This document shows, in pieces, positions 26,600 through 35,136 of a stretch of 64,000 nucleotides of DNA. This stretch comes from an uncultured Paracoccaceae bacterium (lineage in GTDB: Bacteria; Pseudomonadota; Alphaproteobacteria; Rhodobacterales; Rhodobacteraceae). The notes under the pieces were generated by a model, which worked only from the letters and a program-made list of their open reading frames with translations, searched no databases and was not told where the DNA came from. A program made the translations under genes and the position numbers. The DNA lies in the NCBI GenBank assembly GCA_947496535.1, contig CANMDE010000002.1, forward strand, positions 620,001-684,000, read 5' to 3'. Within the stretch, counting starts at the first letter, position 1; every line of letters starts with the position of its first letter.

Positions 26600-28461
26600 A
26601 CACCCCGTCGTTGTTTGTCGCGCGAGGCTTCCCAATCGATATGCGCTTGCCGCACTTTCTCATCGTCAGAAACATGCGGCGTTCCGACCTCCCACCAGGC
26701 ATGACCTTGGTCCGTCCAGCCGTCATAGGGGTCGACATCCATCACGATCACATAGGTTTTGTCCGAAGCCTTCGCACGCTTGAACGCGTCCCCCAACTCA
26801 GCGGGCGAGGCGACCTTTTCTGCCGCAGCACCCATCGCTGCTGCATGCGCTACAAAGTCGACGGCAAAGGGTGATGGGATCGTCGGGCAGTCTTCAATCA
26901 GATTGTTGAAGCTTTCATTGCCCGTGTTGTTCTGGAGTTTGTTGATGACGGCAAAGCCGCCATTGTCCAGCACCAGAACGATCAGCTTTTTGTCACTCAA
27001 AACGCTGGAATAGATGTCCGAATTGAGCATCATGTATGACCCGTCACCGCAGAAGGTAACAACGTCCCGATCAGGTTCTCGTTGTTCCTGCGCGATGCGT
27101 GCGCCCCAGGCACCAGCGATTTCATAACCCATGCAGGAAAAGCCGAACTCGACATCTACAGTACCGATGTCCAACGTGCGCCAGTTGGCTGTGACTTCAG
27201 CAGGAAGGCCACCCGCCGCCGCAACAATTCGGTCGCGTGGATCACACAGGTCATTCACCACACCAATGGCCTGCGCGTAGGAATTGGGACGATTTCCATG
27301 GGCCACGTTCTTGGCCACATAAATATCCCACTTCTTGCGCGCGCCTTGTGCAAAAGACACCCAGTCGGCAGGGGCGGCATAGTCCAATGCATCGGTAAGG
27401 GATTTTATTGACTGTTTCGCGTCACCGACAACGGGCAACGACATATGCTTGCCAGCATCGTAACGGCCTGCATTGACCGAAATAAACTGCGCATCCTTGT
27501 CGAAGGCTGTCCAGGAGCCGGTTGTGAAATCCTGCAACCTCGTCCCAATAGCCAGAATGACATCGGCCCTTTCGGCAACCGCGTTGGCACTGTCCGAACC
27601 TGTTACACCAATGGGGCCGATATTAAGAGCGTGGGTGGCGACCATATTGGCCCGGCCCGCGATGGTTTCGACAACCGGGATCTGATGTTTCTCAGCAAAG
27701 CTGGTCAACTCAGCGGTGGCCCCGGAATACTGCACACCGCCGCCTGCGATAATCATCGGGCGCTGGGCTGTTTGCAGTAAGGCAACCGCATCTGCGATCT
27801 CAGCCGGGTCAGGCGTCTGACGGCGGATACGATGCACGCGTTTTTCAAAGAACTTGGTGGGATAATCATAGGTCCAGCCCTGCACGTCTTGTGGCAAACC
27901 CAAAAAGACCGGGCCGCAATCAGCTGGGTCCAGCATGGTGGCAATGGCATTTGGCAGGGAATGAAGTATCTGCGCAGGATGGCAAATCCGATCCCAATAG
28001 CGCACCACCGGTTTGAAAGCATCGTTCACGCCAAAGGTCGGATCGCCGAAATTCTCCATCTGCTGTAAAACAGGGTCCGGCAGGCGGGTGATAAATGTAT
28101 CCCCACAAAGCAAAAGCATCGGCAGGCGGTTTGCGTGCGCCAACCCCGCAGCCGTCAAAAGATTTGCCGTACCCGGACCAGCCGATGCTGTGCAAAACAT
28201 GAATCGCTGCCGTAGCCACTGCTTGGCATATCCGGCAGCGGCGAAACCCATGCTTTGTTCGTTTTGACCACGATAGAGGGGAAGCTCCTCGCGCACGCCG
28301 TTTAACGCTTCACCCAGACAGGTTACGTTGCCATGACCAAAGATGCCAAAACCCCCGCCACACAAGCGCAACTCTTCGCCGTCAATCTTGATGAATTGAT
28401 TGGAAAGCCAACGGATAATCGCTTGGGCGGTCGTTAGACGGATCGTAGCTTGTGTCGTCAT
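26596..28461 (-). CDS. iolD: 3D-(3,5/4)-trihydroxycyclohexane-1,2-dione hydrolase
   Basis: A thiamine-diphosphate enzyme that opens the cyclohexanedione ring to 5-deoxyglucuronate. N-terminal landmarks are GGGFGIFGHGNVTCLGEAL and the glutamate-containing YRGQNEQSM. The TPP/Mg-binding motif is FCGDGSYMMLNSDI (GDG...N), near residue 460. The 621 residues cover all three TPP-family domains. I chose ATG at 28461 with GGGAGGA upstream rather than a non-conserved in-frame start at 28500. It is the first gene of the iolDCBJG run and is driven from the divergent region holding a perfect LacI-type operator. Confidence 0.93.
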   Translation of the reverse strand: MTTQATIRLTTAQAIIRWLSNQFIKIDGEELRLCGGGFGIFGHGNVTCLGEALNGVREELPLYRGQNEQSMGFAAAGYAKQWLRQRFMFCTASAGPGTANLLTAAGLAHANRLPMLLLCGDTFITRLPDPVLQQMENFGDPTFGVNDAFKPVVRYWDRICHPAQILHSLPNAIATMLDPADCGPVFLGLPQDVQGWTYDYPTKFFEKRVHRIRRQTPDPAEIADAVALLQTAQRPMIIAGGGVQYSGATAELTSFAEKHQIPVVETIAGRANMVATHALNIGPIGVTGSDSANAVAERADVILAIGTRLQDFTTGSWTAFDKDAQFISVNAGRYDAGKHMSLPVVGDAKQSIKSLTDALDYAAPADWVSFAQGARKKWDIYVAKNVAHGNRPNSYAQAIGVVNDLCDPRDRIVAAAGGLPAEVTANWRTLDIGTVDVEFGFSCMGYEIAGAWGARIAQEQREPDRDVVTFCGDGSYMMLNSDIYSSVLSDKKLIVLVLDNGGFAVINKLQNNTGNESFNNLIEDCPTIPSPFAVDFVAHAAAMGAAAEKVASPAELGDAFKRAKASDKTYVIVMDVDPYDGWTDQGHAWWEVGTPHVSDDEKVRQAHIDWEASRDKQRRGV

Positions 28462-28542
28462 TTCAGCGCGAATCCTCCCGGAAAATTCTGTGCGCCGCAA
28501 AGAGAATGCAGCTTGCGGGAATTAGATTTCCAGAATACAGTT

Positions 28543-28560
28543 TTTGCAACCGGTTGCAAA
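28543..28560. promoter_or_regulatory. LacI-family operator, inositol regulon site 1
   Basis: TTTGCAACCGGTTGCAAA is a perfect 18-bp palindrome with the central CG step typical of LacI-family operators. It lies in the 127-base gap between iolD (minus) and a plus-strand dehydrogenase gene, so one bound dimer could control both directions. The same core recurs at 32873-32896 beside the regulator gene. Confidence 0.85.
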
Positions 28561-28588
28561 TGGTATTTCGGTGGGGAGATTTAACAAA

Positions 28589-29692
28589 GTGGTGCAGATT
28601 GGCATCGGCATTCTGGGTGGTGGGTACATGGGCAAGGCCCATGCGGCAGCCATGTCTGCTGTCGGGGCGGTGTTCGATACGCGCCTGCGACCCCGACTGG
28701 AGATGGTTTGCGCGTCCACTCACCAAAGCGCCGAACGCTACCGCGACGCCTATGGCTTTGCCCGCGCCACGCATGATTGGCGCGTACTTGTCGACGACCC
28801 CAAGATAGAAGCGATCATCATTGCGACCCCGCAGGAAACTCACCGCGCGATTGCCGAGGCGGCTTTTGCCAAGGGCAAACCGGTGTTTTGTGAAAAACCT
28901 CTGGGAGCATCGTTAGAGGACAGCGCGGCCATGGTCGCAGCGGCTGAGTCCGCGGGCGTCGCGAATATGGTCGGGTTCAACTACATCCGCACGCCCGCCA
29001 GTCAATTTGCACGCAAGCTTATCGCAACAGGCGAAATCGGTGAAATCACATGGTTCCGTGGCGAACATACCGAAGATTTTTACAGCGACCCGCAAGCGCC
29101 CGCCACATGGCGGACCAATGGGATGGCAAACGGAACCATGGGCGATCTCGCACCACATATGATCAACGCGTCCCTTGCCCTTATTGGGCCAATCGCACGG
29201 GTCATGGCCGAGGTGGAAACCGTTCACAAAGAACGCCCAGGCGGAGACGTCACAAACGATGATCAGGCGCAGATGATGTGCCGGTTTGAAAACGGAACGA
29301 TGGGCCAGATGTTTTTCTCGCGCATCGCGACCGGGCGAAAGATGGGCTACGCCTACGAAATCACCGGGACCAAGGGTGCGATCCGTTTCGATCAGGAAGA
29401 TCAAAACGCCCTTTGGCTTTATCGTTCAGATGATCCGGAAGCGGAAAGAGGCTTTCGTAAAATCCTGACCGGTCCGGCCCATCCGGACTATGAACCTTTC
29501 TGCCAGGGGCCGGGCCACGGCACCGGCTACCTCGACCAGATCATCATAGAAGCACGCGACTTTCTAAACGCCATTGATGCCGGCCAACAGGTTTGGCCAA
29601 CCTTTCGCGACGGGCATGAGGTGAACCGGATCATCGCAGCGGCACTGTCCTCGACCCAAGAGAAAACCTGGAAAGACATTCAGGACTTCTGA
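28589..29692 (+). CDS. Gfo/Idh/MocA family oxidoreductase (inositol locus)
   Basis: An NAD(P)-dependent dehydrogenase of 367 residues. The Rossmann motif GILGGGYMGKAHA is at the N-terminus, CEKPLG near residue 98, and the substrate-side motif MGDLAPHMINASL follows. Its place beside iolE under a shared operator suggests oxidation of an inositol isomer (scyllo- or D-chiro-inositol) or interconversion of inososes. The exact substrate cannot be read from sequence. I chose GTG at 28589 because GGGGAG lies 10 bases upstream; an ATG at 28544 falls inside the operator and is unlikely. Confidence 0.85.
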   Translation: MVQIGIGILGGGYMGKAHAAAMSAVGAVFDTRLRPRLEMVCASTHQSAERYRDAYGFARATHDWRVLVDDPKIEAIIIATPQETHRAIAEAAFAKGKPVFCEKPLGASLEDSAAMVAAAESAGVANMVGFNYIRTPASQFARKLIATGEIGEITWFRGEHTEDFYSDPQAPATWRTNGMANGTMGDLAPHMINASLALIGPIARVMAEVETVHKERPGGDVTNDDQAQMMCRFENGTMGQMFFSRIATGRKMGYAYEITGTKGAIRFDQEDQNALWLYRSDDPEAERGFRKILTGPAHPDYEPFCQGPGHGTGYLDQIIIEARDFLNAIDAGQQVWPTFRDGHEVNRIIAAALSSTQEKTWKDIQDF

Positions 29693-29710
29693 ACATCGGA
29701 GATACAATAA

Positions 29711-30604
29711 ATGACGATAAGAATCGGGAATGCGCCATGTTCTTGGGGTGTCGAATTCGCGAATGATCCGCGAAACCCGACCTGGCGCTCTGTGCTGCGC
29801 GATTGCGCCGCCGCTGGCTACAAAGGCATTGAGCTGGGGCCAGTAGGTTTCATGCCCGAAGACCCCGCCGTGCTGGCAGATGCGCTGGCCGAGAACGATC
29901 TGGAACTGATCGGCGGCGTCGTTTTTCGACCGTATCATGACCCGGATGCATGGAGCGAAGTGTTGGATGCCACGCATCGCACTGCCAGCGCACTCCGGGC
30001 ACATGGCGCGGAGCATCTTGTCTTGATTGACTCCATCTCGCCCCGCCGTGCAGCTACCGCAGGACGTGCCGACAAGGCCGAGCAGATGGGCAAGGCCGAA
30101 TGGATCGCCTATCGCAACCGGATCGCCGAAACAGCACGGATCGGAACAGAAGAATACGGTCTAACGGTCGGCATCCATGCGCATGCCGCAGGCTTTATGG
30201 ACTTTGAGCCAGAGCTTGATCGGTTACTGGACGAGGTCGATGAAAGCATCCTGAAAATCTGCTTTGACACCGGCCACCACTCTTACGCGGGCTTCGATCC
30301 GGTCGCCTTTATGCGGCGGCGTATGGATCGGATATCGTACATGCACTTCAAAGACATTTCGCCCGTGGTCAAAGCCGACGTGATTGCCAACCGCACCGGT
30401 TTTTATGACGCCTGCGGTCAGGGGATCTTCTGCAATCTGGGTGATGGGGACGTTGATTTTCCAACGGTGCGTCAGGTGCTTTTGGATGCTGGTTTTGAAG
30501 GTTGGTGCACGGTTGAGCAAGACTGCGACCCGACATTGGACCCCGACCCGCTCGGCGATGCGCGAAAGAACCGCGAGTATCTTGAATCTATCGGGTTTAG
30601 CTAG
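29711..30604 (+). CDS. iolE: Inosose dehydratase (IolE/MocC-type TIM barrel)
   Basis: Dehydrates 2-keto-myo-inositol to the trihydroxycyclohexanedione used by IolD. It is a sugar phosphate isomerase/epimerase-type barrel of 297 residues. IGNAPCSWGVEF is at the N-terminus; metal-site residues lie in GIHAHAAGFMDFEPELD, CFDTGHHSYAGFDP and the C-terminal WCTVEQDCDPT. The N-terminal motif is shared by IolE and the rhizopine protein MocC. It lies 18 bases after the preceding dehydrogenase gene. Confidence 0.88.
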   Translation: MTIRIGNAPCSWGVEFANDPRNPTWRSVLRDCAAAGYKGIELGPVGFMPEDPAVLADALAENDLELIGGVVFRPYHDPDAWSEVLDATHRTASALRAHGAEHLVLIDSISPRRAATAGRADKAEQMGKAEWIAYRNRIAETARIGTEEYGLTVGIHAHAAGFMDFEPELDRLLDEVDESILKICFDTGHHSYAGFDPVAFMRRRMDRISYMHFKDISPVVKADVIANRTGFYDACGQGIFCNLGDGDVDFPTVRQVLLDAGFEGWCTVEQDCDPTLDPDPLGDARKNREYLESIGFS

Positions 30605-30616
30605 GGAGGAAGGCTC

Positions 30617-31774
30617 GTGGAGAAATTGAAATGGGGCATGATCGGCGGCGGTGAAGGCAGCCAGATCGGGCCAGCACATCGCCTGGGTGCGGGTCTGGAT
30701 GGGGCCTTTGAGTTTGCAGCAGGTGCGCTGGATCATCGTCCCGACGTCGGTCGGGATTACGGCAGAAAACTGGGCCTGAGCGCCGATCGATCCTATGGCG
30801 ATTGGCAAGAAATGCTGGCCGGCGAAAGCGCACGCGACGATCACGTCGATCTCGTTACAGTGGCGACGCCAAACGCAACCCATTTCGAGATCACGAAGGC
30901 TTTTCTGGAGGCCGGGTTTCATGTGCTATGCGAAAAACCCATGACCATGACGGTCGAGGAAGGCGAAGAAATCGTCGGGCTTTCCAAAGAAACCGGAAAA
31001 ATCTGCGCGGTGAATTACGGATATTCGGGCTACTCGCTCGTCCGACATATGCGGGCCATGGTGGCGCGCGGCGATCTGGGCAAGATCCGGCTGGTCAAAG
31101 CTGAATTCGCACACGGCCATCACGCTGACGCAGCCGACGCTGACAATCCACGGGTACGTTGGCGGTACGATCCCGCACAAGCGGGCGTGTCCGCGCAATT
31201 CGCTGATTGCGGTATCCACGCCCTGCATCTTGCGTCGTTTGTTCTGGGTCAGGAAGTCCGCACGCTTTCGGCTGACACCGTTAGCTGCATTGAAAGCCGT
31301 GTGCTTGAAGACGATGCGATGGTGAACCTTCGCTTTGACGGTGGCACGGTGGGGCGGTTGTGGACCAGCTCGATCGCCATTGGGCGACAGCATGGCTTGA
31401 CCCTTCAGGTCTTTGGGGAAAATGGCGGGCTGCGCTGGGCGCAGGAACAACCGAACCAGCTTTACTGGATGCCGCTGGGCGAGCGTTTGCAAGTGATAGA
31501 ACGGGGAGAGGCCAACCTCAGCCCGGAGGCCGACCGCACGACACGGGTGACAATCGGCCACGCAGAGGGGATGCCGCTCGCATTTGCCAATATCTATAGC
31601 GACCTTGCCGAAGCGATCTGCGCCGATAAGGAAAAACGCGAGATGGACATGGCGGCCAATCTCTATCCACGGGCGGAAGATGGGTTGCGGTCAATGGCGG
31701 CTGTTTTTGCGGTCGCGGAAAGCGGTGCGAAGAAAGGCGAATGGGTTGATGCCCGCCCACCGATGTTTCGGTAA
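30617..31774 (+). CDS. Gfo/Idh/MocA family oxidoreductase, third in the inositol locus
   Basis: A 385-residue dehydrogenase with the Rossmann motif GMIGGGEGSQIGPAH, CEKPMTM near residue 110, and QFADCGIHALHLASF as the substrate-side motif. It belongs to the longer scyllo-inositol/1-carboxy-3-oxo-sugar branch of the family by overall layout, but the exact substrate is unknown. The start is GTG at 30617 with AGGGAGGAAGG upstream, 12 bases after iolE. It converges with the LacI-family gene, 16 bases between stops. Confidence 0.85.
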   Translation: MEKLKWGMIGGGEGSQIGPAHRLGAGLDGAFEFAAGALDHRPDVGRDYGRKLGLSADRSYGDWQEMLAGESARDDHVDLVTVATPNATHFEITKAFLEAGFHVLCEKPMTMTVEEGEEIVGLSKETGKICAVNYGYSGYSLVRHMRAMVARGDLGKIRLVKAEFAHGHHADAADADNPRVRWRYDPAQAGVSAQFADCGIHALHLASFVLGQEVRTLSADTVSCIESRVLEDDAMVNLRFDGGTVGRLWTSSIAIGRQHGLTLQVFGENGGLRWAQEQPNQLYWMPLGERLQVIERGEANLSPEADRTTRVTIGHAEGMPLAFANIYSDLAEAICADKEKREMDMAANLYPRAEDGLRSMAAVFAVAESGAKKGEWVDARPPMFR

Positions 31775-31790
31775 GCGAATGATCGACCGC

Positions 31791-32798
31791 TTAACTTTGC
31801 TTGCCGAGCGGGCGCAACGTACCGCGTTCAATGACTGAGCAAGGGAAAACGCGGGTTTCGGGATAACGGTCGGGCTCATCCAGCATGGCTACCATCAGCT
31901 CAATGGAAGAGGTTACGATTTGGCGGATGGGTTGATGAATTGTGGTCAGGTCAATGTTTTCCCAACCGGCCATCTCCATGTCGTTCAAACCAATGACGCC
32001 AATATCATCCGGCACCGAATATCCGCGATCTTTGATTGCGGACAGCGCGCCAATTGACAGGACATCGTCACCGCAGAAAAAGGCCTGTGCCGGGCTGTCA
32101 TCAAGCAGGCGCATCATTTCGCGCCGACCGGCGTTGAATGAATACGCATCGGCAAAGGAATACGACGTCTTGATATCTGGATGCGCCGACAATTCCGACA
32201 TGAAGCCGGAATAGCGGTCTTGTGTCGACGTTGCTGTCTGCGGCCCACCAAGAAACGCCACACGCTCATAACCGCGGCTAACCAGTTCCCTTGCCGCCAT
32301 GCGACCGCTCTCGACGTTATCGATACCAACCACATGAACCTGCGGCGCCAGGGAGCAGCGACCAAAGGAATGGACAACGGGGACGCTGGCGTCACGGAAC
32401 GCCTTGGCAAACTCTGGGGGAAGGGTGGAAGAGGCGACAACAACACCGTCCACGGAATACTGACGTAGCATGCGGACAGAGTTCTCTGGATTCGTTTCAT
32501 CCGTCAGATTGACAAGAAGCGGTCGCAAACCACGGTCCTGAAGACCGCGCGTAAACAGATCAAAGACCTGCAGGAAAATCGGGTTGTGAAAGTTGTTTGA
32601 TACAAGCCCGATCAGTTTTGTCCGGCCGGTGGTCAGCGATGAGGCCAAGGCATTGGGACTATACCCTAAATCTCTTGCAGCCCTTTCAACCTGACGCCGC
32701 ATTTTATCGGAAACGGATGCGCCTTCGGTGAAGGTACGCGAGACAGCAGACCGGGATACCCCGGCGCGTTCTGCAACATCCTTCAAGGTGACAGCCAT
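31791..32798 (-). CDS. LacI-family transcriptional regulator of the inositol locus
   Basis: A 335-residue repressor. The N-terminal helix-turn-helix (TLKDVAERAGVSRSAVSRTF, residues 4-23) is followed by the hinge segment NALASSLTTGRT (about 49-60), then a periplasmic-binding-protein-like sensor domain with GDDVLSIGAL and IGVIGLND. I used ATG at 32798, with GGGGAT upstream; a longer in-frame extension crosses the operator and a signal-peptide gene on the other strand. Two perfect palindromes of LacI-operator form flank the locus, one just upstream of this gene. Autoregulation and control of both iol transcripts and the importer are therefore likely. The inducer is presumably an inositol or a pathway intermediate. 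Confidence 0.92.
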   Translation of the reverse strand: MAVTLKDVAERAGVSRSAVSRTFTEGASVSDKMRRQVERAARDLGYSPNALASSLTTGRTKLIGLVSNNFHNPIFLQVFDLFTRGLQDRGLRPLLVNLTDETNPENSVRMLRQYSVDGVVVASSTLPPEFAKAFRDASVPVVHSFGRCSLAPQVHVVGIDNVESGRMAARELVSRGYERVAFLGGPQTATSTQDRYSGFMSELSAHPDIKTSYSFADAYSFNAGRREMMRLLDDSPAQAFFCGDDVLSIGALSAIKDRGYSVPDDIGVIGLNDMEMAGWENIDLTTIHQPIRQIVTSSIELMVAMLDEPDRYPETRVFPCSVIERGTLRPLGKQS

Positions 32799-32872
32799 CT
32801 TGATCCCCGCTTGTTCGCGTCCAGCTTTACTTGGCCAGACGCGTTTCTTCAAATAGCATAAAATGGGAATGG

Positions 32873-32896
32873 CTTTTTGCAACCGGTTGCAAAAAG
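32873..32896. promoter_or_regulatory. LacI-family operator, inositol regulon site 2
   Basis: A perfect 24-bp palindrome with the core TTGCAACCGGTTGCAA extended by A/T and C/G pairs on both sides. It lies in the divergent gap between the regulator gene (minus) and the periplasmic binding protein gene (plus). It shares its 18-bp centre with the site at 28543-28560. Confidence 0.88.
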
Positions 32897-32979
32897 TTGG
32901 GAAATGTGGTTGGTTGAGAGTCGGAGCGGCGGGTAAACCCGCCCCTGCACCTTGAACGGTGAATGATTGGGAGGAAATC

Positions 32980-33930
32980 ATGAAGTCACTGATGACAAAA
33001 ATTGCTGTGGCAACCGCGGTTGCTGCTGTACCGCTGACGATGGCCACTACCGCGTCGGCAGAAGGCGAAAAATACATTCTTATCAGCCACGCACCTGACA
33101 GCGATAGCTGGTGGAACACGATCAAGAACGGCATCGCGCTGGCGGCCGAACAAATGGATGTGGATGTCGAATACCGGAACCCGCCGACCGGCGACCTTGC
33201 CGACATGGCCCGGATTATTGAACAGGCCACCGCCGCAGGACCAAACGGCATCATCACCACTTTGGCAGATTACGATGTGCTGAAGGGACCGATTCAAACT
33301 GCCGTCGATTCGGGGATTGATGTGATCATCATGAACACCGGAACACCCGAGCAGGCTAGCGAAATTGGCGCGCTGATGTATGTCGGTCAGCCTGAATATG
33401 ACGCAGGTCTCGCCGCAGGCCAGCGGGCGAAATCCGATGGTGTCGGATCGTTCCTTTGTGTGAACCACTATATCGTGCAGCCGTCTTCGACTGACCGGTG
33501 TCAGGGCTTTGCCGACGGTTTGGGCATTGAACTGGGCGAGCAAATGATTGACGCAGGCCAAGACCCGGCCGAGATCAAAAACCGGGTGCTCGCCTATCTG
33601 TCAGCCAATCCTGATACGGAAGCGGTGCTGGCACTGGGGCCGACATCAGCTGATCCGACAATTCTGGCGCTGGAAGAAAACGGCATGGCCGGTGATATCT
33701 ACTTCGGTACCTTCGATCTGGGTGGCGAAATCGTCAAAGGTATCCAGTCCGGTGTCATCGAATGGGGCATCGACCAGCAACCATTCCTGCAGGCCTATCT
33801 GCCAGTTGTCGTGCTGACCAACTACCACCGCTATGGCGTCTTGCCAGGTAACAACATCAATTCAGGCCCGGGCTTTGTGACCGCCGACGGCTTGGAAAAA
33901 ATCGAAGAGTTTGCGGGCGAATACCGCTAA
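32980..33930 (+). CDS. Periplasmic sugar-binding protein of an inositol-type ABC importer
   Basis: A 316-residue ribose/galactose-type (type I) binding protein. The signal peptide spans about 1-26 (VPLTMATTASA cut site), followed by YILISHAPDSDSWWNTIKNG, typical of this class. I used ATG at 32980 because GGGAGGAAAT lies directly upstream. A perfect 12-bp hairpin follows the stop, then the permease and ATPase genes. Control by the adjacent LacI operator and the iol neighbours points to myo-inositol or a related cyclitol as ligand (as in IbpA/IatA/IatP of Caulobacter). That substrate is inference. Confidence 0.88.
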   Translation: MKSLMTKIAVATAVAAVPLTMATTASAEGEKYILISHAPDSDSWWNTIKNGIALAAEQMDVDVEYRNPPTGDLADMARIIEQATAAGPNGIITTLADYDVLKGPIQTAVDSGIDVIIMNTGTPEQASEIGALMYVGQPEYDAGLAAGQRAKSDGVGSFLCVNHYIVQPSSTDRCQGFADGLGIELGEQMIDAGQDPAEIKNRVLAYLSANPDTEAVLALGPTSADPTILALEENGMAGDIYFGTFDLGGEIVKGIQSGVIEWGIDQQPFLQAYLPVVVLTNYHRYGVLPGNNINSGPGFVTADGLEKIEEFAGEYR

Positions 33931-33939
33931 ATTCCGAAC

Positions 33940-33968
33940 GAAAGGCGCCACCTCACGTGGCGCCTTTC
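33940..33968 (+). terminator. Intercistronic hairpin after the binding-protein gene
   Basis: GAAAGGCGCCAC (33940-33951) pairs perfectly with GTGGCGCCTTTC (33957-33968) around a 5-base loop. No T run follows. In ABC operons such structures usually protect the abundant binding-protein mRNA and reduce read-through to the permease gene. Confidence 0.7.
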
Positions 33969-34010
33969 ACGCGTGAAAATCCAGATCTTTAGTCACGAGG
34001 GAGTAGTCGG

Positions 34011-35135
34011 ATGAACGACGCGGCCCAACCAGGCGATCAAACCGACGAACGCGTCAAGCAGATTTCATCGATCCGCAAAGCACTGATCCGGCCAGAGCTG
34101 GGCGGGATTGTCGGCACGGTCGCTGTCTTCACCTTCTTCCTGCTCTTTGCTTTCGATAGCGGCATGTTCGAAAGTCAGGGCGTCATGAACTGGTCCATTG
34201 TGTCGGCTCAATTCATGATCATCGCTGTCGGCGCCTGTCTTCTCATGATCGCGGGGGAGTTCGACCTGTCCGTTGGCTCTATGATCGGCTTTGCGGGCAT
34301 GATGATAGCCATTTTCTCCGTGACCCTCAGTTGGCCGGTCTGGATGGCGATCCTTGTCACCTTCACGCTCTGTATCGCGATTGGTGCGCTTAACGGGTTT
34401 ATCGTCGTGCGCACCGGCCTGCCTAGCTTCATCGTAACCCTTGCTTTTCTTTTCATCCTGCGAGGCTTTACGATCTTCCTGCCCCAGGTGATCGAACGAA
34501 AAACGATCATTGGCGGCGTGCGGGACGTCGCCGAAGGTGACTGGCTGGCACCCATATTTGGCGGCAAAATCCTGCGCGGATTTTTCGAATGGATGGGTGA
34601 AGCAGGACTGATTGGCGTGTTCGAACGAGGTACGCGCGCAGGTCAGCCAGTCGTGGACGGCATCCCAATGCTGATCGTTTGGGCCATCATCCTGGTCGTA
34701 TTCGGTCATATTCTTTTGACCAAAACAAAGTTCGGCAACTGGATTTTCGCCGCTGGCGGCGATGCAGAGGCTGCGCGCAATTCGGGCGTACCTGTCAACA
34801 GGGTGAAAATCCTGATGTTCATGTTTACAGCCTTCTGCGCAACGGTCTTTGCCGTCTGTCAGGTGATGGAATTCGGGTCTGCGGGGTCTGATCGCGGCCA
34901 GCTCAAGGAATTTGAGGCCATCATCGCTGTGGTCATAGGTGGCGCATTACTGACGGGTGGCTACGGCTCGGTCATTGGCGCCGCACTGGGTGCGCTGATC
35001 TTCGGCGTGGTCCAGCAGGGCCTGTTCTTTGCAAATGTCGAAAGCTCACTCTTCCGGGTGTTCCTTGGTGTCATACTTCTTTTCGCGGTTATCCTGAACA
35101 CCTACATCCGTCGCATCATCACGGGGGAGCGTTAA
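34011..35135 (+). CDS. ABC importer permease, ribose/inositol class
   Basis: A 374-residue inner-membrane permease of the RbsC/XylH type with about ten hydrophobic segments. MIAGEFDLSVGSMIGFAGM is the conserved motif near residues 81-99, and FLFILRGFT and GAALGALIFGVVQQGLFF are typical of the class. A polar stretch of about 50 residues between membrane segments (ERKTIIGGVRDVAEGDWLAP onward) is longer than in E. coli RbsC. It sits 42 bases after the intercistronic hairpin and 1 base before the ATPase gene. Confidence 0.92.
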   Translation: MNDAAQPGDQTDERVKQISSIRKALIRPELGGIVGTVAVFTFFLLFAFDSGMFESQGVMNWSIVSAQFMIIAVGACLLMIAGEFDLSVGSMIGFAGMMIAIFSVTLSWPVWMAILVTFTLCIAIGALNGFIVVRTGLPSFIVTLAFLFILRGFTIFLPQVIERKTIIGGVRDVAEGDWLAPIFGGKILRGFFEWMGEAGLIGVFERGTRAGQPVVDGIPMLIVWAIILVVFGHILLTKTKFGNWIFAAGGDAEAARNSGVPVNRVKILMFMFTAFCATVFAVCQVMEFGSAGSDRGQLKEFEAIIAVVIGGALLTGGYGSVIGAALGALIFGVVQQGLFFANVESSLFRVFLGVILLFAVILNTYIRRIITGER

Positions 35136-35136
35136 T

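Noticed and set aside
28544..28588. Upstream ATG start for the dehydrogenase gene at 28589
   Set aside because: The extension would encode the LacI operator, has no ribosome site, and lacks family similarity.
33965..33978. A parS-like palindrome (TTTCACGCGTGAAA)
   Set aside because: It has two extra central bases compared with parS, which shifts the half-sites, and it partly overlaps an intercistronic hairpin; ParB binding is unlikely.
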